Assembly (NCBI GenBank): GCA_964528575.1
Contig: CAZGTQ010000406.1
Span: 1-36,810 of the forward strand
Length of the DNA stretch: 36,810 bases
Direction: 5' to 3'
Source of the DNA: CAZGTQ01 sp964528575
GTDB taxonomy: Bacteria; Planctomycetota; UBA1135; GCA-002686595
The position numbers were made by a program, and so were the translations under genes. Below the pieces are notes generated by a model. That model saw nothing but the letters and a program-made list of their open reading frames with translations. It was not told the DNA's origin and made no database searches. This document shows, one piece after another, positions 22,871 to 30,408 of this stretch (positions within the stretch are counted from its first letter, which is position 1; every line of letters begins with the position of its first letter).

Positions 22871-23833
22871 CTACGTGCCCGACGGGCCGCGCGTCGAGAG
22901 CTTGCGGCCGGGCTCGATCGCGCGCGGGCGCTCGTGCATCACGTCGACGCGGAAGCGGAACGCGACCGTCGCGTCGCGCTCGCGCGCGTCGACGACCTCG
23001 CCGGTGCGGCCGTCCTCGGCGTCCGTGAACACGAGCATGCCGGGGAGCAGCCCGTCGGCGTAGCCGCGGTCGACCTCGGCGAGCACGTCGTAGCGCGCGA
23101 CGCCGGTCTCGAGGCCGCGGATCCGCTCGGGCGCGGTCGCGCGCGTGACCGTCGCCTCGATCGGCGCGCGCAAGAGGAACGGCCGGTACTGCGGCGGGAG
23201 CTCGGGGAGACCGATCGGTCGCGCTCCATCGGCCTTGACGTCGGCCAGCCCGCGCGCCGTCGCCCGGTCGCGGTGCGGGAAGTACGGCGACGGCGCCGTC
23301 GACGCATTGAACGCGTTGCAGAACGCGACCATCTGGGTCGCCGGGACGAGATAGCGCCGGCTACCCCATGGGACGACGAGCCACTCCTCGCAGACGAAAC
23401 GGCGCGGCTGCAGCGCGACGTCGGTCCGCTGGTTCACGACGGGATCGACCTGGAGCTCGATGCGCAAGTGGCTGGGCCCGTGCTCGACGACGTCGCCGTG
23501 GTTGAAGTCCGTCCGCGGCCCCACGCAGCCCCAGGTGTAGTAGACCGCGCCGCCCTGCGGCGCCACGACGAGCGCGGGACCGCCGAGGTTGCTCGTCACG
23601 TACGCGCCCGCCCACGGATGGCTGTCGAGCTCCTCGAGCTCGGCGCGGATGCGCAGCTCGCGCGCGCGCACGACCTGCTCGGTCTCGCTTCGATCCGCGG
23701 TCCAGCGCTCGACCGCGAGGCCCTCGTCGCCCAGCGCGACGAACGCGCGCCCGATGCGCAGCGCCTCGGCGAGCGGGTCGCGCGCCGGCTCCTGTGCGGC
23801 GCAGACGAGCAGCGGGAGCACTGCGACGAGCAT
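22871..23833 (-). CDS. Secreted protein of unknown function (320 aa)
   Basis: The ATG at 23833 gives a signal peptide MLVAVLPLLVCAAQEPA. The mature protein has a region about 95-150 residues in with GGPALVVAPQGGAVYYTWGCVGPRTDFNHGDVVEHGPSHLRIEL, then CEEWLVVPWGSRRYLVP, and a C-terminal small beta domain (LETGVARYDVLAEVDRGYADGLLPGMLVFTDAEDGRTGEVV). That C-terminal part looks like a short beta-barrel of the kind that follows a catalytic or carrier domain, but I recognise no family. Homologues I associate with planctomycetes are simply named hypothetical. It is followed on the same strand, 55 bases on, by the DUF433/DUF5615 pair, and is divergent from the parvulin gene. Confidence 0.72.
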   Translation of the reverse strand: MLVAVLPLLVCAAQEPARDPLAEALRIGRAFVALGDEGLAVERWTADRSETEQVVRARELRIRAELEELDSHPWAGAYVTSNLGGPALVVAPQGGAVYYTWGCVGPRTDFNHGDVVEHGPSHLRIELQVDPVVNQRTDVALQPRRFVCEEWLVVPWGSRRYLVPATQMVAFCNAFNASTAPSPYFPHRDRATARGLADVKADGARPIGLPELPPQYRPFLLRAPIEATVTRATAPERIRGLETGVARYDVLAEVDRGYADGLLPGMLVFTDAEDGRTGEVVDARERDATVAFRFRVDVMHERPRAIEPGRKLSTRGPSGT

Positions 23834-23927
23834 GCCGACGACTCTACCCCCCTTCGAGGAGCCGGGGACGCTCGGGCGCGGTTTATGCTCGGGCGCGTAC
23901 GCCACGCTCGCTCAACTTCCACAACAT

Positions 23928-23965
23928 CTCCGCGGCGGAGCCACACACACAGCTCCGCCGCGGAG
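23928..23965 (+). promoter_or_regulatory. Perfect 14-bp hairpin with CACACACACA loop in the parvulin leader
   Basis: CTCCGCGGCGGAGC (23928-23941) and its exact complement (23952-23965) enclose the 10-base loop CACACACACA. The element ends 21 bases before the parvulin ATG and 7 bases before its GGAG ribosome site, so it should fold in the 5' leader RNA. A terminator role is unlikely, because no T-run follows on the plus strand. It may stabilise the transcript or control translation. Confidence 0.6.
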
Positions 23966-23986
23966 CCAACCCCAGGAGCCGAACCC

Positions 23987-24268
23987 ATGGCCAGCGCAAG
24001 CGCCCGCCACATCCTCGTCGACAGCGAAACGAAGTGCCTCGACCTCAAGCAACAGATCGAGGACGGCGCGAGCTTCGCCGAGCTCGCGAAGAAGCACTCG
24101 AGCTGCCCTTCGGGCAAGTCCGGCGGCGATCTCGGGACGTTCAAGCCCGGGCAGATGGTGCCCGAGTTCGATCGCGTCGTGTTCAGCGCCGACGTCGGTG
24201 AGGTCCAGGGGCCGGTCAAGACGCAGTTCGGCTATCACCTCGTCGAGGTCACCGAGCGCAAGGAGTGA
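23987..24268 (+). CDS. ppiC: Parvulin-type peptidyl-prolyl isomerase (93 aa)
   Basis: This small stand-alone rotamase catalyses cis-trans isomerisation of proline peptide bonds. The whole protein is one parvulin domain: ARHILVDSETKCLDLKQQIEDGASFAELAKKHSSCPSGKSGGDLGTFKPGQMVPEFDRVVFS, and a final GPVKTQFGYHLVEVTER. These are the conserved HIL, GGDLG and FGYHLV elements. At 93 residues it equals the length of E. coli PpiC and lacks a signal peptide, so it is probably cytoplasmic. GGAG lies 9 bases before the ATG. The convergent VOC gene ends 9 bases beyond its stop. Confidence 0.93.
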   Translation: MASASARHILVDSETKCLDLKQQIEDGASFAELAKKHSSCPSGKSGGDLGTFKPGQMVPEFDRVVFSADVGEVQGPVKTQFGYHLVEVTERKE

Positions 24269-24277
24269 CGGCGGCGC

Positions 24278-24691
24278 TCAGGCTTCGCGCCAGTACGCGC
24301 CGGGCCGGTACGTGCCGAAGTACCAGGAGTTGCCCTCGGGGTCGGCGACGGAGTAGCCGCGCGAGCCGTGCTCCTCGTCGCGCAGCTCCCGCAGGATTCG
24401 CGCCCCGGCTCGGCGCGCGCGCTCGAAGTGTGCGTCGGGGTCGTCGACCCGGACGCTGAGCGCGAAGCTCGTCCCGGAGCAGCTCCGCGGCCCGACGCGA
24501 TTCTGGTCGGGCTTGGGCGAGCTGACCATCACGACGCCCGGGCCGAAGCTGAGCTCGGAGTGCACGATCGTGCCGTTCGGACCCGGCACGACGAGGCGCT
24601 TCTCGAAGCCGAACACGCGGCAGAGCCAGTCGATCGCGCCCGCAGCGTCGTCGTACGTGAGCGCGGGATAGATGTTCGAGTTGACGCTCAT
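24278..24691 (-). CDS. VOC (glyoxalase/bleomycin-resistance fold) protein (137 aa)
   Basis: A single vicinal-oxygen-chelate domain with two beta-alpha-beta-beta-beta halves: YPALTYDDAAGAIDWLCRVFGFEKRLVV followed by HSELSFGPGVVMVSS, and then SVRVDDPDAHFERARRAGARILRELRDEEHGSRGYSVADPEGNSWYFGTY. The last motif is typical of the PhnB/glyoxalase-like group that lacks obvious catalytic glyoxalase residues. The substrate is unknown. The ATG at 24691 is 60 bases from the divergent propeller gene, so the two may share a regulatory region. Confidence 0.9.
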   Translation of the reverse strand: MSVNSNIYPALTYDDAAGAIDWLCRVFGFEKRLVVPGPNGTIVHSELSFGPGVVMVSSPKPDQNRVGPRSCSGTSFALSVRVDDPDAHFERARRAGARILRELRDEEHGSRGYSVADPEGNSWYFGTYRPGAYWREA

Positions 24692-24751
24692 GCCTCTCGC
24701 GTCCTTCCTCCGGCGAACCGGCACCCTCATCGTCGACGCTACGATGGCCGC

Positions 24752-26071
24752 ATGCAAACCTCGCTCCTGCTCGCGGCCGCGGCGATCTCCACGCTCTCGC
24801 TCCTGCCCGGAGACGGCGACTGGCCCTCGTTCCGCGGGCCGGGTGCGCGCGGCGTCGCTCCCGGCGCCCACCCGCCGGCGAGCTGGTCGCTCGATCCGCC
24901 CGAGAACGTCCGCTGGCGGCGCGCTCTGCCCGGGCTCGCGCACTCCAGCCCGATCGTCGCGGGCGAGCGCATCTACGTCGCGACGGCGGTCCCCTCGCAG
25001 GACGCTCCGTTCGAGCTCGCCGAGGGCGGCGCCGCCGTGACGAAGGACGCCGGCCAGGTGACGTGGGGCCTCGTCGCGCTCGAGCGCGCGAGCGGCGCGC
25101 TCGCGTGGAAGCACGAGATCGTCGAGGACGTGCCGTCGACCGCGCGCCATGAGAAGTCGAGCTTGTGCAACGCGACGCCCGCGAGCGACGGCCGGCTCAT
25201 CGCGACGATCTTCGGTTCGAAGCTCCACGTCCTCGGGACGGACGGCGAGCCGCGCTGGTCGCACGACCTCGGGCTCCTCGACGGCGGCTACGTCGGTCAT
25301 CCCGAGTACCAGTGGGGCCACGGCAGCTCGCCGGTGATCCACGACGGGCTCGTGATCGTGCAGATCGACGGAGCGACGCAGTCGTACCTCGCCGCGTTCC
25401 GCGCGGAGAGCGGCGAGCTCGCGTGGCGCGTCGAGCGCGGCGACCTGCCGACGTGGAGCACTCCGACGGTGCACGCCGGCGCCGAGCGCGTCGAGCTGAT
25501 CACGAACGGCGGCCACTACGCGCGCTCGTACGACCTGCGGACCGGGGCGGAGCTGTGGCGCTACGCCGACCGTGCCGAGGTCAAGGTGCCGACGCCGTTC
25601 GTGGCGGGCGACCTCGTCTACCTCGCGGGGGGCTCGCCGCGCGGGCGCTCGATGCTCGCTCTGCGACTGGGCGCGAGCGGCGACCTCTCGCCGCAGGAGG
25701 GCGAGCCGTCGTCCGAGCACCTCGCGTGGCGCGTCGCGTCCGGCGGGCCCTACACGGTCACGCCGATCGTCGTCGACGGCCGCTTCTTCACGTGCACCGA
25801 CGACGGGACGCTCGGCTGCTACGACGCGGACACGGGCGAGCGACTCTGGCGCGAGCGGCTCGGCGAGGACTTCAGCGCGTCGCCGGTCGCCGCCGACGGG
25901 CGCCTCTACCTCGCGAGCGAAGGCGGCGACGTGCTCGTCGTCTCGACCGGGCCCCAGTACGAGCTCCTCGCGCGCAATGCGATGGGCGCGCCGTGCATGG
26001 CGACGCCCGCGCTGTCGCGCGACCTGCTCCTCGTCCGCACGACCGGCGAGCTCGTCGCCCTCGGAGCCTAG
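24752..26071 (+). CDS. Exported PQQ-type beta-propeller protein (439 aa)
   Basis: The signal peptide is MQTSLLLAAAAISTLSLLPG, followed by DWPSFRGPGARGV, a lead common in planctomycete PQQ-like proteins. Repeated blades with A-W docking motifs follow: GLVALERASGALAWKHEI, GSKLHVLGTDGEPRWSHDL, SYLAAFRAESGELAWRVERG, SYDLRTGAELWRY and TLGCYDADTGERLWRERLG. These indicate a seven- or eight-bladed propeller. It resembles BamB and quinoprotein dehydrogenase propellers, but lacks the dehydrogenase helices, so it is probably a protein-binding or structural propeller. A TACGAT hexamer at 24740-24745, seven bases before the ATG, fits a leaderless or nearly leaderless transcript. The hydrolase-OsmC gene begins 7 bases after its stop. 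Confidence 0.9.
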   Translation: MQTSLLLAAAAISTLSLLPGDGDWPSFRGPGARGVAPGAHPPASWSLDPPENVRWRRALPGLAHSSPIVAGERIYVATAVPSQDAPFELAEGGAAVTKDAGQVTWGLVALERASGALAWKHEIVEDVPSTARHEKSSLCNATPASDGRLIATIFGSKLHVLGTDGEPRWSHDLGLLDGGYVGHPEYQWGHGSSPVIHDGLVIVQIDGATQSYLAAFRAESGELAWRVERGDLPTWSTPTVHAGAERVELITNGGHYARSYDLRTGAELWRYADRAEVKVPTPFVAGDLVYLAGGSPRGRSMLALRLGASGDLSPQEGEPSSEHLAWRVASGGPYTVTPIVVDGRFFTCTDDGTLGCYDADTGERLWRERLGEDFSASPVAADGRLYLASEGGDVLVVSTGPQYELLARNAMGAPCMATPALSRDLLLVRTTGELVALGA

Positions 26072-26078
26072 CCGCGTC

Positions 26079-27296
26079 ATGGCCAGAACGCAGAGCGTGT
26101 CGTTCGAGAACGGTGCCGGCCACCGGCTCGCGGGCCTCTTCGACCTGCCGCTCGGCAAGCCGCGCGCGTGGGCGCTCTTCGCGCACTGCTTCACGTGCTC
26201 GAAGGACTTCCCCGCGGCGGTGCGGCTCGGGCGCGCGCTCGCCGAGCACGGGTTCGCGGTGCTGCGCTTCGACTTCACGGGGCTCGGCGCGAGCGAGGGC
26301 GACTTCGAGAGCGCGACCTTCTCGTCCGACGTCGACGACCTCGTCGCCGCGGCCGAGTGGCTGCGCGCGGAGCACGGGCCGCCGCGGCTGCTCGTCGGCC
26401 ACAGCCTCGGCGGCGCCGCCGTGCTCGCCGCCGCGCGCCGCATCGAGGGCGTCGAGGCGGTCGCGACGATCGGAGCGCCGGCGGACCCGCTGCACCTGAA
26501 GCGGCACTTCCCCGACGCGGTCGCGCGCATCGAGCGCGAGGGGCGCGCCGACGTGACGATCGGCGGCCGGCCGTTCACGCTCTCGAAGCGCTTTCTCGAG
26601 GACATCGACAAGGACCGGCTCGGCGAGCACCTCGGCGCGCTGCGCGCGGCGCTGCTCGTCATGCACGCGCCGCTCGACGACGTCGTCTCGATCGAGAACG
26701 CGGAGCTGATCTATCGCGCCGCGCGCGGGTACAAGAGCTTCGTCTCGCTCGCCGACGCCGACCACGTGCTCGGCAAGCGCGGCGACGCGGAGTACGCGGC
26801 GTCGATCCTCGCGGCGTGGGCCGAGCGCTACGTCACGTTCGAGACCGACGAGACGACGGTGCCCGAAGGCACGGTGCGCGTCGAGGAGTACGAGCGGCCG
26901 TACACGCAGCGCGTGCTGGCGCGCCACCACGTGCTGCTCGCGGACGAGCCGCCGCGCGTGAAAGGCGCGCTCGACGCGGGCCCGACGCCGTTCGAGCTGC
27001 TGCTCGCGGGCCTGGGCGCGTGCACGTCGATGACGCTGCGCATGTACGCCGAGCGGAAGCAGTGGCCGGTCGAGCGGCTGCGCGTCGATCTGACGCACTC
27101 GAAGATCCACGTCGACGAGTGCGCGTCGTGCGAGAGCGACCAGGAGCGCGTCGACCGCATCACGTGCGACGTCACGATCGAGGGCGAGGCCCTGAGCGAC
27201 GAGCAGCGCGCCCGGCTCCTCGAGATCGCCGAGCGCTGCCCGGTCCACCGGACGCTGAAGGGCGAGAAGGAAATCGTGACGCGCCTGTCGCGGTGA
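26079..27296 (+). CDS. Alpha/beta-hydrolase-OsmC fusion protein (405 aa)
   Basis: Residues 1-255 are an alpha/beta hydrolase: FAHCFTCSKDFPAAVRLGRALAEHGFAVLRFDFTGLGASEG, the nucleophile elbow GHSLGG with Ser109, a late acid region (HAPLDDVVSIENAELIY) and His in DADHVLG. Residues 265-405 are an OsmC/Ohr-type peroxide-reducing domain. Its two reactive cysteines are C315 in LGACTSMTLRMYAERK and C387 in AERCPVH. Fusions of exactly this order are known as bifunctional alpha/beta hydrolase/OsmC proteins; OsmC reduces organic hydroperoxides, while the hydrolase substrate is unknown. No signal peptide is present. The intact gene is the source or sister of the relic at 17818-18178. Confidence 0.93.
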   Translation: MARTQSVSFENGAGHRLAGLFDLPLGKPRAWALFAHCFTCSKDFPAAVRLGRALAEHGFAVLRFDFTGLGASEGDFESATFSSDVDDLVAAAEWLRAEHGPPRLLVGHSLGGAAVLAAARRIEGVEAVATIGAPADPLHLKRHFPDAVARIEREGRADVTIGGRPFTLSKRFLEDIDKDRLGEHLGALRAALLVMHAPLDDVVSIENAELIYRAARGYKSFVSLADADHVLGKRGDAEYAASILAAWAERYVTFETDETTVPEGTVRVEEYERPYTQRVLARHHVLLADEPPRVKGALDAGPTPFELLLAGLGACTSMTLRMYAERKQWPVERLRVDLTHSKIHVDECASCESDQERVDRITCDVTIEGEALSDEQRARLLEIAERCPVHRTLKGEKEIVTRLSR

Positions 27297-27313
27297 GCGG
27301 CCGGCAGTAGGAT
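27285..27313 (+). promoter_or_regulatory. Candidate promoter of beta-helix paralogue 4
   Basis: CTGTCG (27285-27290), a 17-base spacer and TAGGAT (27308-27313) end 39 bases before the ATG. The -35 hexamer overlaps the last codons of the OsmC gene, mirroring the arrangement at 18167-18195. CCCCCAGGCC downstream is also shared. Confidence 0.5.
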
Positions 27314-27352
27314 CGGGCGTGCCCCCCAGGCCTACCCACCCGATGTGACGCG

Positions 27353-28600
27353 ATGCCGAAATCGCTCTTGCTCGTCGCGCTCGCGCTGCTCCTGCCCCTC
27401 CCGCTCGCGGCGCAGGCGCAGGTCTGGGTCGTCGACGACGGCGGCGGCCCGGGCGTCGACTTCACGACGGTCCAGGCGGCGGTCGACGCGGCGGCCGACG
27501 GGGACCTCGTGCTCGTTCGCTCCGGGGTCTACCAGGAGATGGTGATCGACGGGAAGGCGCTCACCGTCGTCGAGGACGTCGGCGCCGAATCGACGATCGG
27601 CGCAACCATCGTCCGCAACCTCGCAGCTTCGCAGACGGTCGAGCTGCGTGGACTGTTCCTGTTCGACTTCGGCCCGGTGCTCCGTCTCGAGAACAATCAG
27701 GGACGGGTGTGGATCGAGGACGTGAAGATCGAATGCTTCGCGAGCAGCTCGGCGAGCATCGGCATCGTCGACGTCACCGGCTGTGCGGAGGTCGGGCTGC
27801 AACGGTGCACGATAAGCCAGTTCTTCAGCCAGCTCTCGAGCGGCGGCACCCACGGCGTGCGCGTCGACGCGTCGAAGGTCTACCTCTACCTGACGACGGC
27901 CTCGGGAGGGAAAGGCTCGGACGGCAGCTTCTTCTCCAGCCCGGGCGGCGCGGGCCTCAGCCTCCAGAACGGAACCGTGTTCCTCTACGGGGGCGTGTAT
28001 GTCGGCGGGCCGGGCGGCGCGGGAGCGAACGGCGGCCCGTTCGGCCAGTCGTGCGAGAAGGGCGCGCAAGGCGGTCCGGGCCTGTTCGTCGGGCCGGGAG
28101 CGTACCTCGCGCGCATCGGCGCATTCTTCCTCGGCGGAGCGGGAGGACCGGGCGGACTGACCGGGGGAGGCGGCTCCTGCGCCTCCGGCCCGCTGGGACC
28201 GCCCACGTCGATCCACCCGACGGCGACGATCGTGCCGATGTCGGGAGGGACCCGTTGGTACGGCGTCGACACGCCCGTGCGCGGGGGGCAGACCGCGACG
28301 GGCATCGTCGACGGAACGGCGGCGAACGTCGAGGTGTTCCTCCTCGTGTCGCTCGAACCGGCGCACCAGATCTTCACGAGCCTCTTCGGCGCGTCGTGCG
28401 TGAGCCCGGGGGGTCTGATCGTGCTCCCGGTCGGAACGACCGACGCGAACGGCGATCTCTTGCTCGCCTTCCCGATGCCGCTCCTCGGCGGCGGGATCGA
28501 AGCGGTGCGCCTGTTCACGCAGGCGCTGTACTATGCCCCGGGCGCCGGCCTCTCCCTCGGCCCGGGCTCGACGCTCCACGTACTCGACGCATCGCTCTGA
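27353..28600 (+). CDS. Secreted right-handed beta-helix protein, paralogue 4 of 5 (415 aa)
   Basis: The signal peptide is MPKSLLLVALALLLPLPLAAQA, then QVWVVDDGGGPGVDFTTVQAAVDAAADGD. It is the closest relative of paralogue 2, over both protein and promoter. Rungs include QTVELRGLFLF, VWIEDVKI, EVGLQRCTI, VYLYLTTASGGKG and FLYGGVYVGG, with Gly-rich loops (GGAGANGGPFG). The C-terminal module has TPVRGGQTATG, VEVFLLVS, LPVGTTDANGDLLLAFPMP, LFTQALYY and GSTLHVLDASL. It starts at an ATG where paralogues 2, 3 and 5 use GTG; the Shine-Dalgarno match (GATGTGA) is weaker than in paralogues 2 and 5. The function is unknown. Confidence 0.85.
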   Translation: MPKSLLLVALALLLPLPLAAQAQVWVVDDGGGPGVDFTTVQAAVDAAADGDLVLVRSGVYQEMVIDGKALTVVEDVGAESTIGATIVRNLAASQTVELRGLFLFDFGPVLRLENNQGRVWIEDVKIECFASSSASIGIVDVTGCAEVGLQRCTISQFFSQLSSGGTHGVRVDASKVYLYLTTASGGKGSDGSFFSSPGGAGLSLQNGTVFLYGGVYVGGPGGAGANGGPFGQSCEKGAQGGPGLFVGPGAYLARIGAFFLGGAGGPGGLTGGGGSCASGPLGPPTSIHPTATIVPMSGGTRWYGVDTPVRGGQTATGIVDGTAANVEVFLLVSLEPAHQIFTSLFGASCVSPGGLIVLPVGTTDANGDLLLAFPMPLLGGGIEAVRLFTQALYYAPGAGLSLGPGSTLHVLDASL

Positions 28601-28621
28601 GGCTTCCCTTCGCGGGCGCGC

Positions 28622-28649
28622 GTGGCGGATCGGGCGGCTACGGTACGAT
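28622..28649 (+). promoter_or_regulatory. Candidate promoter of beta-helix paralogue 5
   Basis: GTGGCG (28622-28627), a 16-base spacer and TACGAT (28644-28649) end 38 bases before the GTG start. The following CGGGAGCGCCCCCAGGCC is nearly identical to the same position before paralogue 2, and GAGGTGA precedes the start. Confidence 0.5.
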
Positions 28650-28687
28650 CGGGAGCGCCCCCAGGCCTTCCGGCTCGAGGTGACGTC

Positions 28688-29941
28688 GTGTCGAAGTCGT
28701 TCTCAGCGTTCTCGTTCGCTCTGCTGCTCGCCCCCGCGCTCGCCGCGCAGAATCAGGTCTGGGTCGTCGACGTCGGCGCCGGCCCGGGCGCCGACTTCAC
28801 CGCGATCGACCCAGCGGTCCAGGCGGCGGCCGACGGCGACGTCGTGCTCGTGCGCGGCGGAACGTACGCGAGCTTCGCCGTCGACGCGAAGGCCGTGGCC
28901 GTCGTCGCCGACGCGGGTGCGAACGTCACGGTCCAGGGGACGGTCGTCGTGCGCAACCTCGGGTTCCAGCAGACGGTCGAGCTGCGCGGGCTCTCGCTCC
29001 AGGACTGGCCGTTGCTCCCGCCGGTGCTGTCCCTGCGCGACAGCGTCGGCCGCATCTGGATCGAGGACTGCGCGATCGACGGCGTGTCCGCGGCACCCGA
29101 GCCTCTCGGCACCCTCGTCGACGTCGTGCAGTGCCCGGACGTCGCGTTCCAGCGCTGCACGCTCCGCGGCGGCGCCCTCGGGTTCGGAGGCGCCGGATGC
29201 GACGCCATCCGCATCGACGAAGCGCGCGTCCTGCTGCTGTCCTGCACCGTCGAGGGCGGCTCGAGCCCCGGGCTCCAGGTCGTCGCCACGTGGCCGGGCC
29301 GCGATGCGGTGAGCTTGTCGAGCGGCTCCGCGTTCCTGTACGCGTGCTCGGTGACCGGCGGGCGCGGCCGCGACGGCACGTTCGTCGGGGCCAACTGCTC
29401 GCCCGGCATGGCCGGCGGCGCAGGTCTCTCGGCGGCCGAGGGCGCCCTGTTCACGCACATCGCGACGACGTTCGCTGGCGGCGCCGGTGGCACGGGCGGA
29501 GCGGGGCTGTTCGGTCCCTGTCCCGACGGCCCCGACGGCGCGCCTCTCGCACTCGCCCCAACGTCGACGCAGATCGCACTCTCGGGCGCCGCACACTCGT
29601 TCTCGCTCTCCTCGCCCGTGCGCGAGGGCCTGACCGCGACGGGCTCGATCCAGGCGGCGCCGCCGGGAGCGCTCGCGTTCCTGCTCGTCTCCGTCGACGC
29701 CTTCTACGTCGAGGTGCCGGCGCTGCTCGGCGCGATCGTCGTGAGCCCGGTCGGCCTCGCGATCCTGCCGCTCGGCCCGACCGACGCGAGCGGCGCCCTC
29801 CCGCTCGCGTTCGCGATCCCGAGCCTCGCGGCCGGCAACGACATCGTGCGGATCTTCACGCAGTCGCTCCTGTTCGACGCGACGAGGGGGCTCACGCTCG
29901 GACCCGGCTCGACGCTGCACGTCCTCGACGCGGCGTTCTGA
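28688..29941 (+). CDS. Secreted right-handed beta-helix protein, paralogue 5 of 5 (417 aa)
   Basis: The GTG at 28688 follows GAGGTGA by 5 bases and begins MSKSFSAFSFALLLAPALAAQN, a signal peptide. A longer open frame back to 28622 would run through the promoter and was rejected. The opening is QVWVVDVGAGPGADF: the DDDGG of the other copies has become DVGAG, so this is the most diverged member. Rungs QTVELRGLSLQDW, IWIEDCAI, DVAFQRCTL, VLLLSCTVEGG and FLYACSVTGG show extra cysteines. The C-terminal module (LSSPVREGLTATG, LAFLLVS, LPLGPTDASGALPLAFAIP, IFTQSLLF, GSTLHVLDAAF) is retained. Function is unknown. Confidence 0.83.
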   Translation: MSKSFSAFSFALLLAPALAAQNQVWVVDVGAGPGADFTAIDPAVQAAADGDVVLVRGGTYASFAVDAKAVAVVADAGANVTVQGTVVVRNLGFQQTVELRGLSLQDWPLLPPVLSLRDSVGRIWIEDCAIDGVSAAPEPLGTLVDVVQCPDVAFQRCTLRGGALGFGGAGCDAIRIDEARVLLLSCTVEGGSSPGLQVVATWPGRDAVSLSSGSAFLYACSVTGGRGRDGTFVGANCSPGMAGGAGLSAAEGALFTHIATTFAGGAGGTGGAGLFGPCPDGPDGAPLALAPTSTQIALSGAAHSFSLSSPVREGLTATGSIQAAPPGALAFLLVSVDAFYVEVPALLGAIVVSPVGLAILPLGPTDASGALPLAFAIPSLAAGNDIVRIFTQSLLFDATRGLTLGPGSTLHVLDAAF

Positions 29942-29977
29942 GACAGGGCGTCAGCGACCAGGGGCGCGTGCCCGCGC

Positions 29978-30370
29978 TCATCCGCACTCCTCCGCGCGCC
30001 GGATCGCGGTCTCGATCGACGGACGCGGGTCGTTGTGCCGTAGCGGCACCCACTCGCCGCCCTCGAGCCGCTCGAGCCTGCCCCTGGACGGACGGCCGCC
30101 CGACCGACCCGGGACGCGCACCGGGGTGATCCAGTCCTGCTGGCAGCCCGGCAACGGGTCCGCGATCGTCCGCCAGTCGCTCGGACCGATGCCGTACTGC
30201 TGGGCGCACGCGGCCTCCGCGTCGGCGAGGGTCCGGTACCAGTCGTCTCCCGTGCCGGAGCCGTCCTCGTCGGTCGCGAACGGGAACAGATACACGCCTT
30301 GCTCCGTCTCGTGGAGGATCACCCAGCGCGCGTCGGCGCCGGGCTTCTTCACGCGAGCGATCTTCCTCAT
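29978..30370 (-). CDS. Small hypothetical protein (130 aa)
   Basis: I do not recognise a named family. MRKIARVKKPGADARWVILHETEQGVYLFPFATDEDGSGTGDDWYRTLADAEAACAQQYGIGPSDW reads like a compact cytoplasmic domain: two strands, an acidic loop, then an amphipathic helix, the type found in small proteins that describe a display or sensor value. The C-terminal half has GGEWVPL and a final helix SIETAIRRAEE. There is no signal peptide. GGAGG lies 7 bases before the ATG, but can pair with a complementary stretch upstream (see hairpin entry). It follows the formate/nitrite channel gene on the same strand by 21 bases. Confidence 0.68.
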   Translation of the reverse strand: MRKIARVKKPGADARWVILHETEQGVYLFPFATDEDGSGTGDDWYRTLADAEAACAQQYGIGPSDWRTIADPLPGCQQDWITPVRVPGRSGGRPSRGRLERLEGGEWVPLRHNDPRPSIETAIRRAEECG

Positions 30371-30375
30371 CGGGG

Positions 30376-30408
30376 GGCCTCCCGCGACATACTAACCCTG
30401 AGGAGGCC
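30376..30408 (-). promoter_or_regulatory. Hairpin covering the ribosome site of the small hypothetical gene
   Basis: In minus-strand RNA, GGCCTCC (complement of 30402-30408) pairs with GGAGGCC (complement of 30376-30382), closing a 19-base loop that contains the TAG stop of the channel gene. The second arm is the Shine-Dalgarno sequence of the downstream gene, so folding would block its translation unless ribosomes on the upstream gene open it. Confidence 0.4.

Noticed and set aside
28622..28687. Longer N-terminus of paralogue 5
   Set aside because: It would place coding sequence over the shared promoter block and ahead of the signal peptide; GTG at 28688 has a good ribosome site.
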